A stretch of 64,000 bases of DNA from JBBPYC01 sp038200275 (GCA_038200275.1 JBBPYC010000026.1:1-64000); one strand, 5' to 3'. Shown: positions 34,176 to 43,859, counted from the stretch's first letter. Notes: generated by a model not told the origin, from the sequence alone. Translations and numbers: made by a program.

Positions 34176-36107
34176 ATGTGTGGCATCACGGGAATTGTGG
34201 ATCTGGTCGGCACGCGCGAGATCGATCGCGCGCGGTTGCAGCGCATGAACGCGTCGCAACTGCACCGCGGCCCGGACGAGGGCGGCGAGCATTTCGAGCC
34301 AGGCGTGGGGTTCGGCCATCGGCGCCTGTCAATCATCGATCTGTCGAGCGGACAGCAGCCGCTCTACAACGAAGACCAGACCGTTTGCGTCGTTTTCAAC
34401 GGCGAGATCTACAACTATCAGCAGTTGATTCCCGAGCTGCAGATGTTGGGCCATGTGTTCCATACGCAGAGCGATACGGAAGTGATCGTGCATGCTTGGG
34501 AAGCCTGGGGCGAGCGCTGCGTCGAACGCTTCCGAGGCATGTTCGCGTTCGCACTGTGGGACCGCAATCGGCAGACTCTGTTTCTGGCGCGCGACCGGCT
34601 TGGCGTGAAGCCTTTGTACTACGCGTTGTTGCCAGACCAGACGTTCATCTTCGGGTCTGAGCTCAAGTCGCTGCTCGCCCACGGCGGCTTGCCGCGTGAG
34701 ATTGATCCGCCGGCGATCGAGGAGTACTTTGCACTTGGCTACGTGGCGGAGCCGCGCACCATCTATCGCCAAGCGAAGAAGCTGCCGCCCGGCCATCACC
34801 TGACTTTGCAGCGCGGCCAGGGCATGCCCGCACCGCGCCAATTTTGGGATGTGCATTTCACGCTTGACAATCCCATCTCCGAAGCCGACGCATGCGCCGA
34901 GTTGACCCAGCGCCTCAGCGAATCGGTGCGCCTGCGCATGATCTCGGAAGTGCCGCTTGGGGCTTTCCTGTCTGGCGGCGTGGATTCCAGCGTGGTGGTC
35001 GCCGCAATGGCCGGGTTGTCCAACGGACCTGTCAATACCTGTTCTATCGGCTTTGACGATCCGCGCTTCAACGAATCCGAATTTGCGGCAAAGGTGGCTC
35101 AGCGCTACCAAACCGCGCACCGGCTTGAGACGGTCGCCAGTGACGACTTCGACCTGATCGACACGCTGGCGCGCTTGTACGACGAGCCCTACGCCGACAG
35201 CTCAGCGATCCCGACTTATCGGGTCTGCCAACTCGCGCGCAAGCACGTGACGGTGGCGCTGTCGGGCGACGGGGGTGATGAGACGTTCGGGGGCTATCGG
35301 CGCTACCGGCTGCACATGATGGAAGAGCGCATGCGTTCGCTGTTGCCCACCAGCCTGCGCCGGCCGCTGTTCGGCCTGCTCGGCCGCACCTATCCGAAAG
35401 CCGACTGGGCGCCGCGTGTGCTGCGCGCGAAGACCACGTTCGAGGGCATGGCGCGCAATTCGGTCGAAGCGTATTTCCATTCCGTCTCGATCCTGCGTGG
35501 GCCGATGCGCCAGGCCCTGTTCAGCGACAAGTTGAAACGCGAGCTGGGCGGCTACGACGCGCTTGACGTGTTTCAGCGCCATGCGCGCCACGCTGAGACC
35601 GATGACCCACTCGCGCTGATCCAGTACCTTGACATGAAGACCTACCTGGTCGGCGACATCAACACAAAAGTCGACCGTGCCAGCATGGCGCATTCGCTCG
35701 AAGTGCGCGAGCCGTTGATGGACCACGAACTCGTTGAGTGGATGGCAACCTTGCCCACATCGCTCAAGGTTCGCGGCAACAATGGAAAGCACCTGCTCAA
35801 AAAAGCGTATGAGCCGCAACTGCCACACGACGTGCTGTACCGGCCCAAGATGGGCTTTGCGGTGCCGCTTGCGCGTTGGTTCCGTGGTCCCCTGCGAGCG
35901 CGTGTGCAGGAAGCCGTGCTGGGCTCGCAGCTCGCCGACACCGGCTGGTTCAATCACGATTATCTGGAGCATCTCGTCTCCGCGCATCAGAACGGCAGCC
36001 GCGACTACAGCGCGCCGTTGTGGACGCTGCTGATGTTCGATGCTTTCCTGCGCCAGCAAAGCGGCGATGTGCCGGCTGCAGCAGGCGCTGTCGCCGCACC
36101 GGCTTGA
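34176..36107 (+). CDS. Asparagine synthase-like amidotransferase, exosortase A system
   Basis: A 643-residue two-domain class II amidotransferase. Mature Cys1 of the glutaminase domain is in MCGITGIVD, with HRGPDEGG and VVFNGEIYNY also present. The synthetase domain has the PP-loop FLSGGVDSSVVVAA and the SGDGGDETFGGYRRY block. Instead of making free asparagine, the exosortase-linked group (TIGR03108 in memory) is thought to amidate a carboxylate in the polysaccharide pathway, perhaps a uronic acid; this is inferred. It lies six bases after the stp2 transferase. Confidence 0.92.
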   Translation: MCGITGIVDLVGTREIDRARLQRMNASQLHRGPDEGGEHFEPGVGFGHRRLSIIDLSSGQQPLYNEDQTVCVVFNGEIYNYQQLIPELQMLGHVFHTQSDTEVIVHAWEAWGERCVERFRGMFAFALWDRNRQTLFLARDRLGVKPLYYALLPDQTFIFGSELKSLLAHGGLPREIDPPAIEEYFALGYVAEPRTIYRQAKKLPPGHHLTLQRGQGMPAPRQFWDVHFTLDNPISEADACAELTQRLSESVRLRMISEVPLGAFLSGGVDSSVVVAAMAGLSNGPVNTCSIGFDDPRFNESEFAAKVAQRYQTAHRLETVASDDFDLIDTLARLYDEPYADSSAIPTYRVCQLARKHVTVALSGDGGDETFGGYRRYRLHMMEERMRSLLPTSLRRPLFGLLGRTYPKADWAPRVLRAKTTFEGMARNSVEAYFHSVSILRGPMRQALFSDKLKRELGGYDALDVFQRHARHAETDDPLALIQYLDMKTYLVGDINTKVDRASMAHSLEVREPLMDHELVEWMATLPTSLKVRGNNGKHLLKKAYEPQLPHDVLYRPKMGFAVPLARWFRGPLRARVQEAVLGSQLADTGWFNHDYLEHLVSAHQNGSRDYSAPLWTLLMFDAFLRQQSGDVPAAAGAVAAPA

Positions 36108-36147
36108 ACACCCAACACCGCACCGTTTGCCCGTGTCTGCCCATCTG

Positions 36148-37416
36148 ATGGACCCAAAAAAGCCGCCCGTGGCAGCATCGCCGCAGGCCGCCAGCCTGCG
36201 TGTGCTGCATGTGCTGGACCACTCGATTCCTCTGCACAGCGGCTATACCTTTCGCACGCTGTCGATTTTGCGCGAGCAGCGCCGCCGCGGCTGGCAGACC
36301 TTCCACCTGACGAGCGGCAAGCAGGGCGAGTGCAAAGAATCAATGCAGGAAGTCGATGGTTGGGAGTTTTACCGCACCCAACCTGCGGCCTCCGTGCTCG
36401 ACAAGCTGCCCGGCCTGAGTGAGATTGCGTTGATGCGTACGCTTGAACAACGGTTGCTCGAGGTGGCTGAGGAGGTACGTCCTGACCTGCTGCACGCGCA
36501 CTCGCCGGTGCTCAACGCCATGCCGGCGCTGCGGGTCGGCCGACGCCTGAACATTCCGGTGATGTATGAAGTCCGCGCATTTTGGGAGGACGCCGCGGTC
36601 GACCACGGCACCACCACCGAAGGTGCCACGCGCTATCGCCTGACGCGCTGGCTTGAGACTCGCGCGATGCGCGAGGCGCAGCACGTGTTCACGATCTGCG
36701 AAGGTTTGCGCAGCGACATCGCAGCGCGCGGCATTTCACCGTTGAAGATCACGGTGATTCCGAATGCGGTCGACATCGAAGCGTTCGACGCGGGCTGCCC
36801 GCCAGATACGGCGCTGAAAGTGCAGCTGGGTCTGACCGGTGCCGCCGTGGTGGGCTTCATCGGTTCGTTCTACGCGTATGAAGGTCTTGATCTGCTGCTG
36901 GGTGCGCTGCCTCGGCTGTTGCAGAGGCAACCGCAAGCCCGATTGTTGCTGGTCGGCGGCGGCCCGCAGGACGCGGCGCTGCGCGCCCAGGCCGTCAGCC
37001 TCGGGCTAGCCGACAAGGTGGTGTTCACTGGCCGCGTACCGCATTCGCAAGTTGCGCGTTATTACGACCTGATCGACATGCTGGCCTATCCGCGTCACTC
37101 GATGCGGCTTACTGAGTTGGTCACGCCGCTCAAGCCGCTCGAAGCGATGGCTCAGGGCCGGCTTGTGGTCGCGTCCGATGTGGGCGGCCACCGCGAACTG
37201 ATTCGTCATGGGGAGACTGGTCTCCTGTTCCAAGCCGGCAGCAGCGACTCCTTGGCCGATCAACTCACGGTGTTGCTGTCTGAGCCGGCGCGCTGGCCCG
37301 CATTGCGCCAGGCGGGCCGCCGTTTCGTTGAAGCCGAACGCAACTGGCGTGACAGCGTCGCCCGTTACGAGCGGCCTTACGCCGCTGCGCTCGGCCGGCC
37401 GCTGGGAGCGGGCTAA
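36148..37416 (+). CDS. Glycosyltransferase, exosortase A-associated (stp3-like)
   Basis: A ~422-residue GT4-type transferase. LRVLHVLDHSIPLHSGYTFRT is the opening signature of the group I recall as TIGR04063. The C-terminal half has VVGFIGSFYAYEGLDLLL, PRHSMRLTELVTPLKPLEAMA and SDVGGHRELIRHGETGLLF. Starts at 36132 (GTG) or 36148 (ATG) are both plausible. The frame opens 67 bases inside the amidotransferase gene, but that part is only overlap. Role: sugar addition during repeat-unit assembly. Confidence 0.9.
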   Translation: MDPKKPPVAASPQAASLRVLHVLDHSIPLHSGYTFRTLSILREQRRRGWQTFHLTSGKQGECKESMQEVDGWEFYRTQPAASVLDKLPGLSEIALMRTLEQRLLEVAEEVRPDLLHAHSPVLNAMPALRVGRRLNIPVMYEVRAFWEDAAVDHGTTTEGATRYRLTRWLETRAMREAQHVFTICEGLRSDIAARGISPLKITVIPNAVDIEAFDAGCPPDTALKVQLGLTGAAVVGFIGSFYAYEGLDLLLGALPRLLQRQPQARLLLVGGGPQDAALRAQAVSLGLADKVVFTGRVPHSQVARYYDLIDMLAYPRHSMRLTELVTPLKPLEAMAQGRLVVASDVGGHRELIRHGETGLLFQAGSSDSLADQLTVLLSEPARWPALRQAGRRFVEAERNWRDSVARYERPYAAALGRPLGAG

Positions 37417-37461
37417 GCGCCTGGCCACCATGGTCGCTGTCGCATTCCGCGGGCTGAAGCT

Positions 37462-38826
37462 GTGAACATCACGATCGTTGGCACAGGCTATGTGGGTTTG
37501 GTCACGGGCGCCTGCTTGTCCGAGATGGGCAACGACGTGCTCTGCCTGGACACCGATTCGGCCAAGGTCGACGCTTTGCAGCGGGGCGTCATTCCGATCC
37601 ATGAACGTGGGCTGGAGCCGCTGGTGCGCCGCAACCTTGCAGCCGGTCGTTTGCAGTTCACGACCGATGTGGACGCGGCCGTCGCACATGGCGAATTGCA
37701 GTTCATCTGCGTTGGCACGCCGCCGCTGGAAGACGGTTCGGCCGATCTCGAGTATGTGCTCGCAGCAGCGCAAAGCATCGGACAGCGGATGACTGAGCAC
37801 AAAGTCGTGGTTGTCAAAAGCACCGTGCCGGTCGGCACCACGCAACGCGTGCAGAGCGTATTGCAGCAGGCGCTGCAACAGCGCGGTTGTGCACCAATTG
37901 GCTTCAGTGTGGCAAGCAACCCCGAATTCTTGAAGGAAGGCGCGGCGGTTGACGACTTCATGCGACCGGACCGCATCGTGATCGGCTCGGCAGACTCGGC
38001 CGCGATCGCGTTATTGAGCACGGTCTATGCGCCGTTCACGCGCAATCGCGACCGGCTGCAACTGATGGATGTGGCGAGCGCCGAACTCACCAAGTATGCG
38101 GCGAATTCGATGCTTGCCACGCGGATCAGCTTCATGAACGAACTTGCGCGACTGGCCGAATCGGTCGGTGCCGACATCGAGATGGTGCGGCGCGGAATCG
38201 GCAGTGATCCGCGCATCGGCACGCATTTTCTGTATTCGGGGGTGGGCTTCGGTGGTTCGTGTTTTCCAAAAGATTTGAAGGCGCTGATCCGCACTGGGCA
38301 GGACAACGGCGTTCCGATGCCGTTGCTGGGCGCGGTGCAATCGGTCAATGATGCGCAAAAGCAGGTGCTGGTGGCCAAGGTGCTGCAACGCTTGGGCAAC
38401 GATCTGAGCGGTCGTGCTTTCGCGGTCTGGGGCTTGGCGTTCAAGCCCGATACCGACGACATGCGGGAGGCGCCGAGCGTGACGATCATTCAGGCATTGG
38501 TCGCCCACGGCGCGCGTTTGCAGCTGTACGACCCGGTGGCCAGCGTGCAAGCGCAACAGGTGCTGCGCGGTGTGCCTTCCCTGTCTTTCGCAGCACATCA
38601 AAATCTTGCTCTGGAAGGGGCGGACGCTTTGTTGATCGTGACCGACTGGCGCGAATTCAAGAGCCCGGACTTCGACCTGATCCGAGACCGGCTGAAACTG
38701 CCGCTGGTGTTCGATGGTCGCAATCTGTTCGATCCGGCGGCAATGGCCGCGCTCGGCATCGAGTACCACGCAATCGGCCGAGGCATGCCGATGTCCGTGG
38801 GCGCTGCAGCTCAGGTCAACCCATGA
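37462..38826 (+). CDS. ugd: UDP-glucose 6-dehydrogenase
   Basis: A 454-residue enzyme beginning MNITIVGTGYVGLVTGACLSEMGN, the Ugd NAD-binding signature. FSVASNPEFLKEGAAVDDFMRPDRIVIG and the catalytic-Cys block GVGFGGSCFPKDLKAL are present, then WGLAFKPDTDDMREAPS. It oxidises UDP-glucose to UDP-glucuronate in the cytosol. GTG start at 37462. The product can feed the 4-epimerase at 17746. The stop overlaps the next start (ATGA). Confidence 0.95.
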   Translation: MNITIVGTGYVGLVTGACLSEMGNDVLCLDTDSAKVDALQRGVIPIHERGLEPLVRRNLAAGRLQFTTDVDAAVAHGELQFICVGTPPLEDGSADLEYVLAAAQSIGQRMTEHKVVVVKSTVPVGTTQRVQSVLQQALQQRGCAPIGFSVASNPEFLKEGAAVDDFMRPDRIVIGSADSAAIALLSTVYAPFTRNRDRLQLMDVASAELTKYAANSMLATRISFMNELARLAESVGADIEMVRRGIGSDPRIGTHFLYSGVGFGGSCFPKDLKALIRTGQDNGVPMPLLGAVQSVNDAQKQVLVAKVLQRLGNDLSGRAFAVWGLAFKPDTDDMREAPSVTIIQALVAHGARLQLYDPVASVQAQQVLRGVPSLSFAAHQNLALEGADALLIVTDWREFKSPDFDLIRDRLKLPLVFDGRNLFDPAAMAALGIEYHAIGRGMPMSVGAAAQVNP

Positions 38827-40067
38827 ACCGGATTGCCGATCAATCGCTGCGCCGAATCGACGAGCCGCCAGTTCAATCGTCGATGTGCCAACCCACGCGT
38901 GCAGTTGTCGATCCCGCCGCAGCCACAGGCCCGAGTCTGCCGGTCGGCTTCGCTGATCTTCGTATCGGATTGATCGGGCCGGTGCCGCCACCAGCTGGTG
39001 GCATGGCAAATCAGACCCGGCAGCTTGGCGAACTGTTGCAAGCCGTCGGCGCCGACGTGACGTTGGTGCCCACCAATCCCGCTTATTGGCCGACCTGGAT
39101 TGGCCACGTGCCGGTGCTGCGTGCGGGATTTCGGCTGCTGCCGTACCTGCTGGCCGTCTGGCGTGCAGCCGGAGCGAACACGCTGCTGCACATGATGGCG
39201 AACTCGGGATGGTCCTGGCATCTTTACGCCATGCCGGCGCTTGTGATCGGGCGGCTGCGCCGCACGCCGGTGGTGATCAACTATCGGGGTGGAGAGGCAG
39301 GCGATTTTCTTGTGCGTTCGGCCAGGCAAGTGCGCTGGGCCATGCGCCATGCCGCTTGCTTGGCCGTGCCGTCGGGTTTTCTGGCCGAAGTGTTCGCACG
39401 CTTCGGAATGAACGCACGGCCGTTACCGAACATCGTCGATCTGAGCCGGTTTCACCCGCCCGAGTCCCTGCCGAATGCGAGTTCTCATCGGCTCGTGGTC
39501 ACGCGCAATCTCGAGCCGCTCTACGACATCGGCACTGCAATCCGTGCGTTCGCGCTGGTAAGAGTTACCTATCAGGACGCATCCCTGACGATTTCAGGCA
39601 GCGGCCCGGATGCTGCTGCGTTAGCGCAACTTTGCCGTGATCTGCACCTCGAATCCGCGGTCCACTGGGTCGGTCGGCTCGACCGGGCGCAGATGGCCGA
39701 CCTGTACCGCAACGCCGACTTGAGCCTGAACCCGAGCCGCGCCGACAACATGCCCAATTCGGTGCTCGAATCGCTGGCCAGCGGCGTGCCAGTGGTCAGC
39801 ACCGATGTGGGCGGCGTGCCGTTCCTGCTCGAACACCGCCGCACGGGCCTGCTGGTGCCTCCCGATCAACCCCAGGCAATGGCGGACGCCGTGGTCGAAC
39901 TGCTCGGAGACAGCACGTTCTATTGCCAGCTGCAGCAAGCCGGACTCGCGGAGGTTCAGCGCTACACCTGGCCACGCCTGGCGCCCGTGCTGGCTGCAGT
40001 TTATCGCAACGTACAGACGGGTCTGGTGAGCGGTGCGTGCCGTCCCATCGTCTCCGGGAATTTCTGA
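38823..40067 (+). CDS. Glycosyltransferase family 4 protein
   Basis: A 414-residue GT4 transferase with a ~40-residue N-terminal lead before LRIGLIGPVPPPAGGMANQTRQ. The donor-binding block is NADLSLNPSRADNMPNSVLESLASGVPVVSTDVGGVPFLL, which contains the EX7E motif. It has no membrane segment; it should act at the cytosolic face. It overlaps ugd by four bases and ends one base before the CapK-like gene. Acceptor and donor are unknown. Confidence 0.88.
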   Translation: MNRIADQSLRRIDEPPVQSSMCQPTRAVVDPAAATGPSLPVGFADLRIGLIGPVPPPAGGMANQTRQLGELLQAVGADVTLVPTNPAYWPTWIGHVPVLRAGFRLLPYLLAVWRAAGANTLLHMMANSGWSWHLYAMPALVIGRLRRTPVVINYRGGEAGDFLVRSARQVRWAMRHAACLAVPSGFLAEVFARFGMNARPLPNIVDLSRFHPPESLPNASSHRLVVTRNLEPLYDIGTAIRAFALVRVTYQDASLTISGSGPDAAALAQLCRDLHLESAVHWVGRLDRAQMADLYRNADLSLNPSRADNMPNSVLESLASGVPVVSTDVGGVPFLLEHRRTGLLVPPDQPQAMADAVVELLGDSTFYCQLQQAGLAEVQRYTWPRLAPVLAAVYRNVQTGLVSGACRPIVSGNF

Positions 40068-40068
40068 A

Positions 40069-41457
40069 ATGGGATCGCTCTATACCACCCTCGTTTCAAA
40101 GCTGTTGTTTCCATTGCATGAGCGGTTGAAGCGCCACGATTCGGTCGCGCTGCGGCGCGCAATGGAGCAGTCACAGTGGTGGACCGCAGAGCAACTGCAC
40201 GTGCATCAGGTGCAGCAACTGCGCGCGCTGCTGCAAGCGGTCGGCACCGACGTGCCGTTTTATCGCGCGTTGTTCAGCCGAATCGGGTTTGATCCAGCAG
40301 CGACCCAGTCCCTCGCCGACCTGCAACGGCTGCCGTTGCTCGACAAAGCCGCCATACGCGCGAGCACCGAAGACATGAAGCGCACCGGTGCCGCCGGCCT
40401 GGCGCGCTTCAACACCGGCGGCTCGTCCGGCGAGCCGCTGATTTTCTTCATCGGCAAAGCGCGTGTCAGCCACGACGTGGCCGCCAAGTGGCGTGCCACG
40501 CGCTGGTGGGATGTGGACATCGGCGACCGGGAGCTCGTGGTCTGGGGTTCGCCGATCGAGCTCGGCACGCAAGACCGTGTGCGCTTGGTACGGGACCGGG
40601 TGATGCGCACAGAACTGCTGCCGGCGTTTGCGATGTCGAATGAAAAACTCGCAGCGTTCGTGCAAACGATTCGCCTGCGCCGACCGAAGATGCTGTTTGG
40701 CTATCCGTCTGCGCTCGCACGCATCGCGGGTTTTGCGAAGCAGCGTGGGGATTCACTCGACCAGCTCGGCGTCAAGGTGGTGTTTGTCACCTCTGAGCGA
40801 CTCTACGAAGAACAGCGTGCGCTCATCTCAGAAGTATTCGGTTGTCCCATCGCCAACGGCTACGGTGGGCGCGATGCGGGATTCATTGCGCATGAATGTC
40901 CTGCGGGGGGCATGCACATCACGGCAGAGGACATCATTGTCGAAATCGTGGACCCGAAGACCGGGGCGAATCTCCCCGCTGGCCAGACCGGCGAGATTGT
41001 CGTGACGCATCTGGCGACGCGCGACTTCCCGTTCATCCGCTACCGCACCGGCGATGTGGGGGCGATCGCCGGCTCGCCTTGCCCTTGCGGTCGCGGGCTG
41101 CCGGTGCTCTCCGCATTGGAAGGCCGCACCACCGACTTTGTCGTGGCGGCCGACGGCACTGTGCTGCACGGACTGGCGCTGATCTATGTGCTGCGCGACT
41201 TGGCTGGCGTGCAGTCTTTCAAAATCATTCAGCATGACCGGTTGTCAGTGCAGGTGCTGGTCGTGACCGATGCTGGTTTTGCGCCCGACGCGCCAGCGCG
41301 CATCGAGCAAGGTTTCCGCCAGCGACTGGGTAACGCGGTGGCGGTGACAATCGACCAAGTGGAAACCATCCCGGCTGAAAAGTCCGGCAAGTTCCGCTAT
41401 GTCGTGAGCCACGCAACCCAATCGGAAACTACAGTGGAAACTGCCAGCCATGCGTGA
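40069..41457 (+). CDS. CapK/PaaK-like adenylate-forming enzyme (phenylacetate-CoA ligase family)
   Basis: A 462-residue ANL-superfamily protein. The nucleotide loop reads NTGGSSGEPLIF, and the YGGRDAGFIAHEC block and FPFIRYRTGDVG follow in family order. PaaK members activate aryl or acyl acids; capsule-linked CapK relatives occur in polysaccharide loci with no proven substrate. It may activate an acid that is attached to the polymer or lipid carrier. I chose the ATG at 40069, one base after the upstream stop. It overlaps the ligase gene by eight bases. Confidence 0.85.
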   Translation: MGSLYTTLVSKLLFPLHERLKRHDSVALRRAMEQSQWWTAEQLHVHQVQQLRALLQAVGTDVPFYRALFSRIGFDPAATQSLADLQRLPLLDKAAIRASTEDMKRTGAAGLARFNTGGSSGEPLIFFIGKARVSHDVAAKWRATRWWDVDIGDRELVVWGSPIELGTQDRVRLVRDRVMRTELLPAFAMSNEKLAAFVQTIRLRRPKMLFGYPSALARIAGFAKQRGDSLDQLGVKVVFVTSERLYEEQRALISEVFGCPIANGYGGRDAGFIAHECPAGGMHITAEDIIVEIVDPKTGANLPAGQTGEIVVTHLATRDFPFIRYRTGDVGAIAGSPCPCGRGLPVLSALEGRTTDFVVAADGTVLHGLALIYVLRDLAGVQSFKIIQHDRLSVQVLVVTDAGFAPDAPARIEQGFRQRLGNAVAVTIDQVETIPAEKSGKFRYVVSHATQSETTVETASHA

Positions 41458-42790
41458 CATTCTGTTGGTCGCTTTGGTGCTATCGCTGGGGATCATTGCG
41501 CTCAGGCGGCCATGGGTCGGAATCATGCTGTGGACCTGGCTCAGCATCATGAATCCGCACCGCTACACGTACGGCTTTGCTTTCGACGCGCCGCTGGCGG
41601 CGATCGCAGTCGGCACTACGGTGATCGGGATGTTCGCCACACGCGACCGGCGCGAATCGCCGTTCAAAGGCGCAGCCACCAAGTTCTTGGTGGCGTTCAT
41701 GATGTGGGTGACGCTGTCGTGGCTGCTCGGACTCGATCCGGCGAAGGACTACGCGCAGTGGGCGAAGGTCATGAAGATCGACATTATGATCATTGCGGCA
41801 CTGGCGGTGTTGCACACCAAGCAGCACGTGCTGGCGCTACTGTGGGTGTCGGTCGGTTCTTTGGCACTGCTGGGCATCAAAGGCGGCGTTTTTACGTTAT
41901 TGAGCGGCGGCAACTACCGCGTCTGGGGCCCGACCGGCTCGTTCATTGAGGACAACAACGAGTTTGCATTGTCGCTTGTGATGACCATTCCGTTGCTGCG
42001 CTTTCTGCAGCAGCAGTTGGTCGGCAAGTGGGCTCGCCTTGGTGTCTGGCTGGTCATGCTGCTGTGCGGCGTGGCAGCCGTGGGCAGCTACTCCCGTGGT
42101 GCATTGCTCGCCATCTCGGCCATGCTGGTTGCGCTTTGGTGGCGTGGCACGAACAAAATTTTTATCGGAATCGTCATGATGGTGGCCGCGGTGCTTGTGG
42201 TCGGCTTCATGCCTGACGCTTGGAACACCCGCATGTCCTCGATTAACGACTATGAGAGCGACCTGTCGGCACTGGGCCGCATCAGCGCTTGGTGGACCGC
42301 TTGGGGCATTGGGCTGCACTATCCAACCGGTATTGGTTTCGATGCAGCACGGCCCGAACTGTTCGCAAAGTATTCGCCGTATCCGACGTTTGTGCACGCC
42401 GCACACAGCATTTATTTTCAGATGCTTGGCAACCACGGCTTCGTCGGATTGTTTCTGTTTTTAGGAATCTGGATTGCGAGCTGGCGCACCGCTGGATCGC
42501 TGCGCAGTTCTGCAAAGATCGGTCCGCAGGCGACCTGGTGCGCTGAACTGGGTGCGATGTGCCAGGTGTCCTTGATTGGCTATGCGGTGGGCGGTGCGTT
42601 CTTGAGCCTGGCTTATTTCGACTTGCCATACGACATCATGGTGGCGCTGGTGGTCGCGCGTCGTTGGGTGGGAGAACGTGGCTGGGAGACCGAGCCGCAG
42701 CAGCCGTTCGCTTGGCGCTGGGTTCCCGGGTTGGCAAAGCCCAGCGCTGTGGCCCCAGTTATGAAGGGGAGGTCACCGAGCCATGCTTAA
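41450..42790 (+). CDS. O-antigen-ligase/polymerase-like membrane protein, exosortase A-associated
   Basis: A 446-residue polytopic protein with about ten hydrophobic segments. A large periplasmic loop near residues 265-330 contains WWTAWGIGLHYPTGIGF and FVHAAHSIYFQMLGNHGFVGL, the Wzy/WaaL-like signature with the conserved His. It resembles the group I recall as TIGR03097, suggested to be an O-glycosylation ligase or a polymerase for the exosortase A locus. It overlaps its neighbours on both sides by eight bases, so it is part of the same operon. Confidence 0.88.
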   Translation: MRDILLVALVLSLGIIALRRPWVGIMLWTWLSIMNPHRYTYGFAFDAPLAAIAVGTTVIGMFATRDRRESPFKGAATKFLVAFMMWVTLSWLLGLDPAKDYAQWAKVMKIDIMIIAALAVLHTKQHVLALLWVSVGSLALLGIKGGVFTLLSGGNYRVWGPTGSFIEDNNEFALSLVMTIPLLRFLQQQLVGKWARLGVWLVMLLCGVAAVGSYSRGALLAISAMLVALWWRGTNKIFIGIVMMVAAVLVVGFMPDAWNTRMSSINDYESDLSALGRISAWWTAWGIGLHYPTGIGFDAARPELFAKYSPYPTFVHAAHSIYFQMLGNHGFVGLFLFLGIWIASWRTAGSLRSSAKIGPQATWCAELGAMCQVSLIGYAVGGAFLSLAYFDLPYDIMVALVVARRWVGERGWETEPQQPFAWRWVPGLAKPSAVAPVMKGRSPSHA

Positions 42791-43769
42791 GACTTTGCTT
42801 GCTGCCAGCTCCGGGGCAGGCGCGCGCGCGCGACTATCGGTGTTGATCTTTCACCGTGTGCTGCCCGAGCCCGATCCGTTGTTTCCCGGCGAGATCAGCG
42901 CCGCTGCCTTCCGCGCGATTTGCGGCTGGTTGGCAGAGTGGTGTCGCGTCCTGCCCCTGCCAGAGGCCATGCGCCGTCTCGCCGAAGGCACGTTGCCACC
43001 GCGAGCATGCGCGATCACGTTTGACGACGGCTATGCAGACAACCACTCGGTCGCGCTCCCGATCCTGCAGGCGCACGGCTTGAGCGCCACGTTCTTTGTT
43101 GCGACCGGCTTCCTGAACGGGGGCCGCATGTGGAACGACACCGTGATTGAGGCGCTGCGGCGCACCGAGCGGCCAACCCTCGACCTGCACGAGCTGCCGG
43201 GCGACGGCGCCGCCGACTCACCGATTGCCACAGTCACCTCGTCTGAGCGCCGCGGCGCGATCGACCAACTGCTGCAACGATTCAAATACCTGCCGACCGA
43301 CGCGCGGGTGGCAGCAACCGAGCGACTCGCCGCGCTCGCGCAGGTGGTGCCGCCAGCCGATTTGATGATGACCACAGCGCAGCTGCGTGGGTTGCACGCG
43401 GCCGGCATGACGATCGGTGCTCACACAGTTTCGCACCCGATCCTGGCTCGGCTGGACCGCGCCGCCGCGCAAGCCGAGATCGAAGACGGCAAGGCCGCGC
43501 TGGAGGCAATGATCGATGCGCCGGTGACGCTGTTCGCCTACCCGAACGGCAAACCCGGCACCGACTACTCAGCAGAGACGATCGCACTGGCACGAGCGGT
43601 TGGTTTTGACGCGGCGTTCAGCACGTCCTGGGGCACGGCACGGCGCGGTGGTGATCGGTTTCAGGTGCCGCGGTTCACGCCGTGGGACCGCACCCGTGTG
43701 CGCTTCGGGCTGCGCATGGTGGCCAATCTGCAGCGCCGCGGCACCGTGTCTGCGTTGCTGCCGGGCTGA
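42783..43769 (+). CDS. Second polysaccharide deacetylase family protein
   Basis: The 328-residue protein begins with a short lead, then LSVLIFHRVLPEPDPLFPGE. Catalytic blocks are CAITFDDGYADN (metal and base Asp), SATFFVATGFLNGGRMWND and TIGAHTVSHPILARLD (His ligands). ALEAMIDAPVTLFAYPNGKPGTDYS completes the fold. This subgroup is common in exosortase loci beside the O-ligase gene. It could deacetylate sugars of the exported polymer. It is the last gene of the continuous plus-strand run; an IS630 element lies 79 bases downstream. Confidence 0.88.
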   Translation: MLKTLLAASSGAGARARLSVLIFHRVLPEPDPLFPGEISAAAFRAICGWLAEWCRVLPLPEAMRRLAEGTLPPRACAITFDDGYADNHSVALPILQAHGLSATFFVATGFLNGGRMWNDTVIEALRRTERPTLDLHELPGDGAADSPIATVTSSERRGAIDQLLQRFKYLPTDARVAATERLAALAQVVPPADLMMTTAQLRGLHAAGMTIGAHTVSHPILARLDRAAAQAEIEDGKAALEAMIDAPVTLFAYPNGKPGTDYSAETIALARAVGFDAAFSTSWGTARRGGDRFQVPRFTPWDRTRVRFGLRMVANLQRRGTVSALLPG

Positions 43770-43848
43770 CGACCGCCAGGGCTGGGAAACGGACGTTGGC
43801 AGGCTCCGACCGTCAGCCCATCGCTGACGCAAAAACTCGGAGGCGCTA

Positions 43849-43859
43849 GTGTAGTGTTT
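43849..43859 (+). repeat. Left terminal inverted repeat of the IS630-family element
   Basis: GTGTAGTGTTT after TA; perfectly complementary to 45002-45012. Confidence 0.88.
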
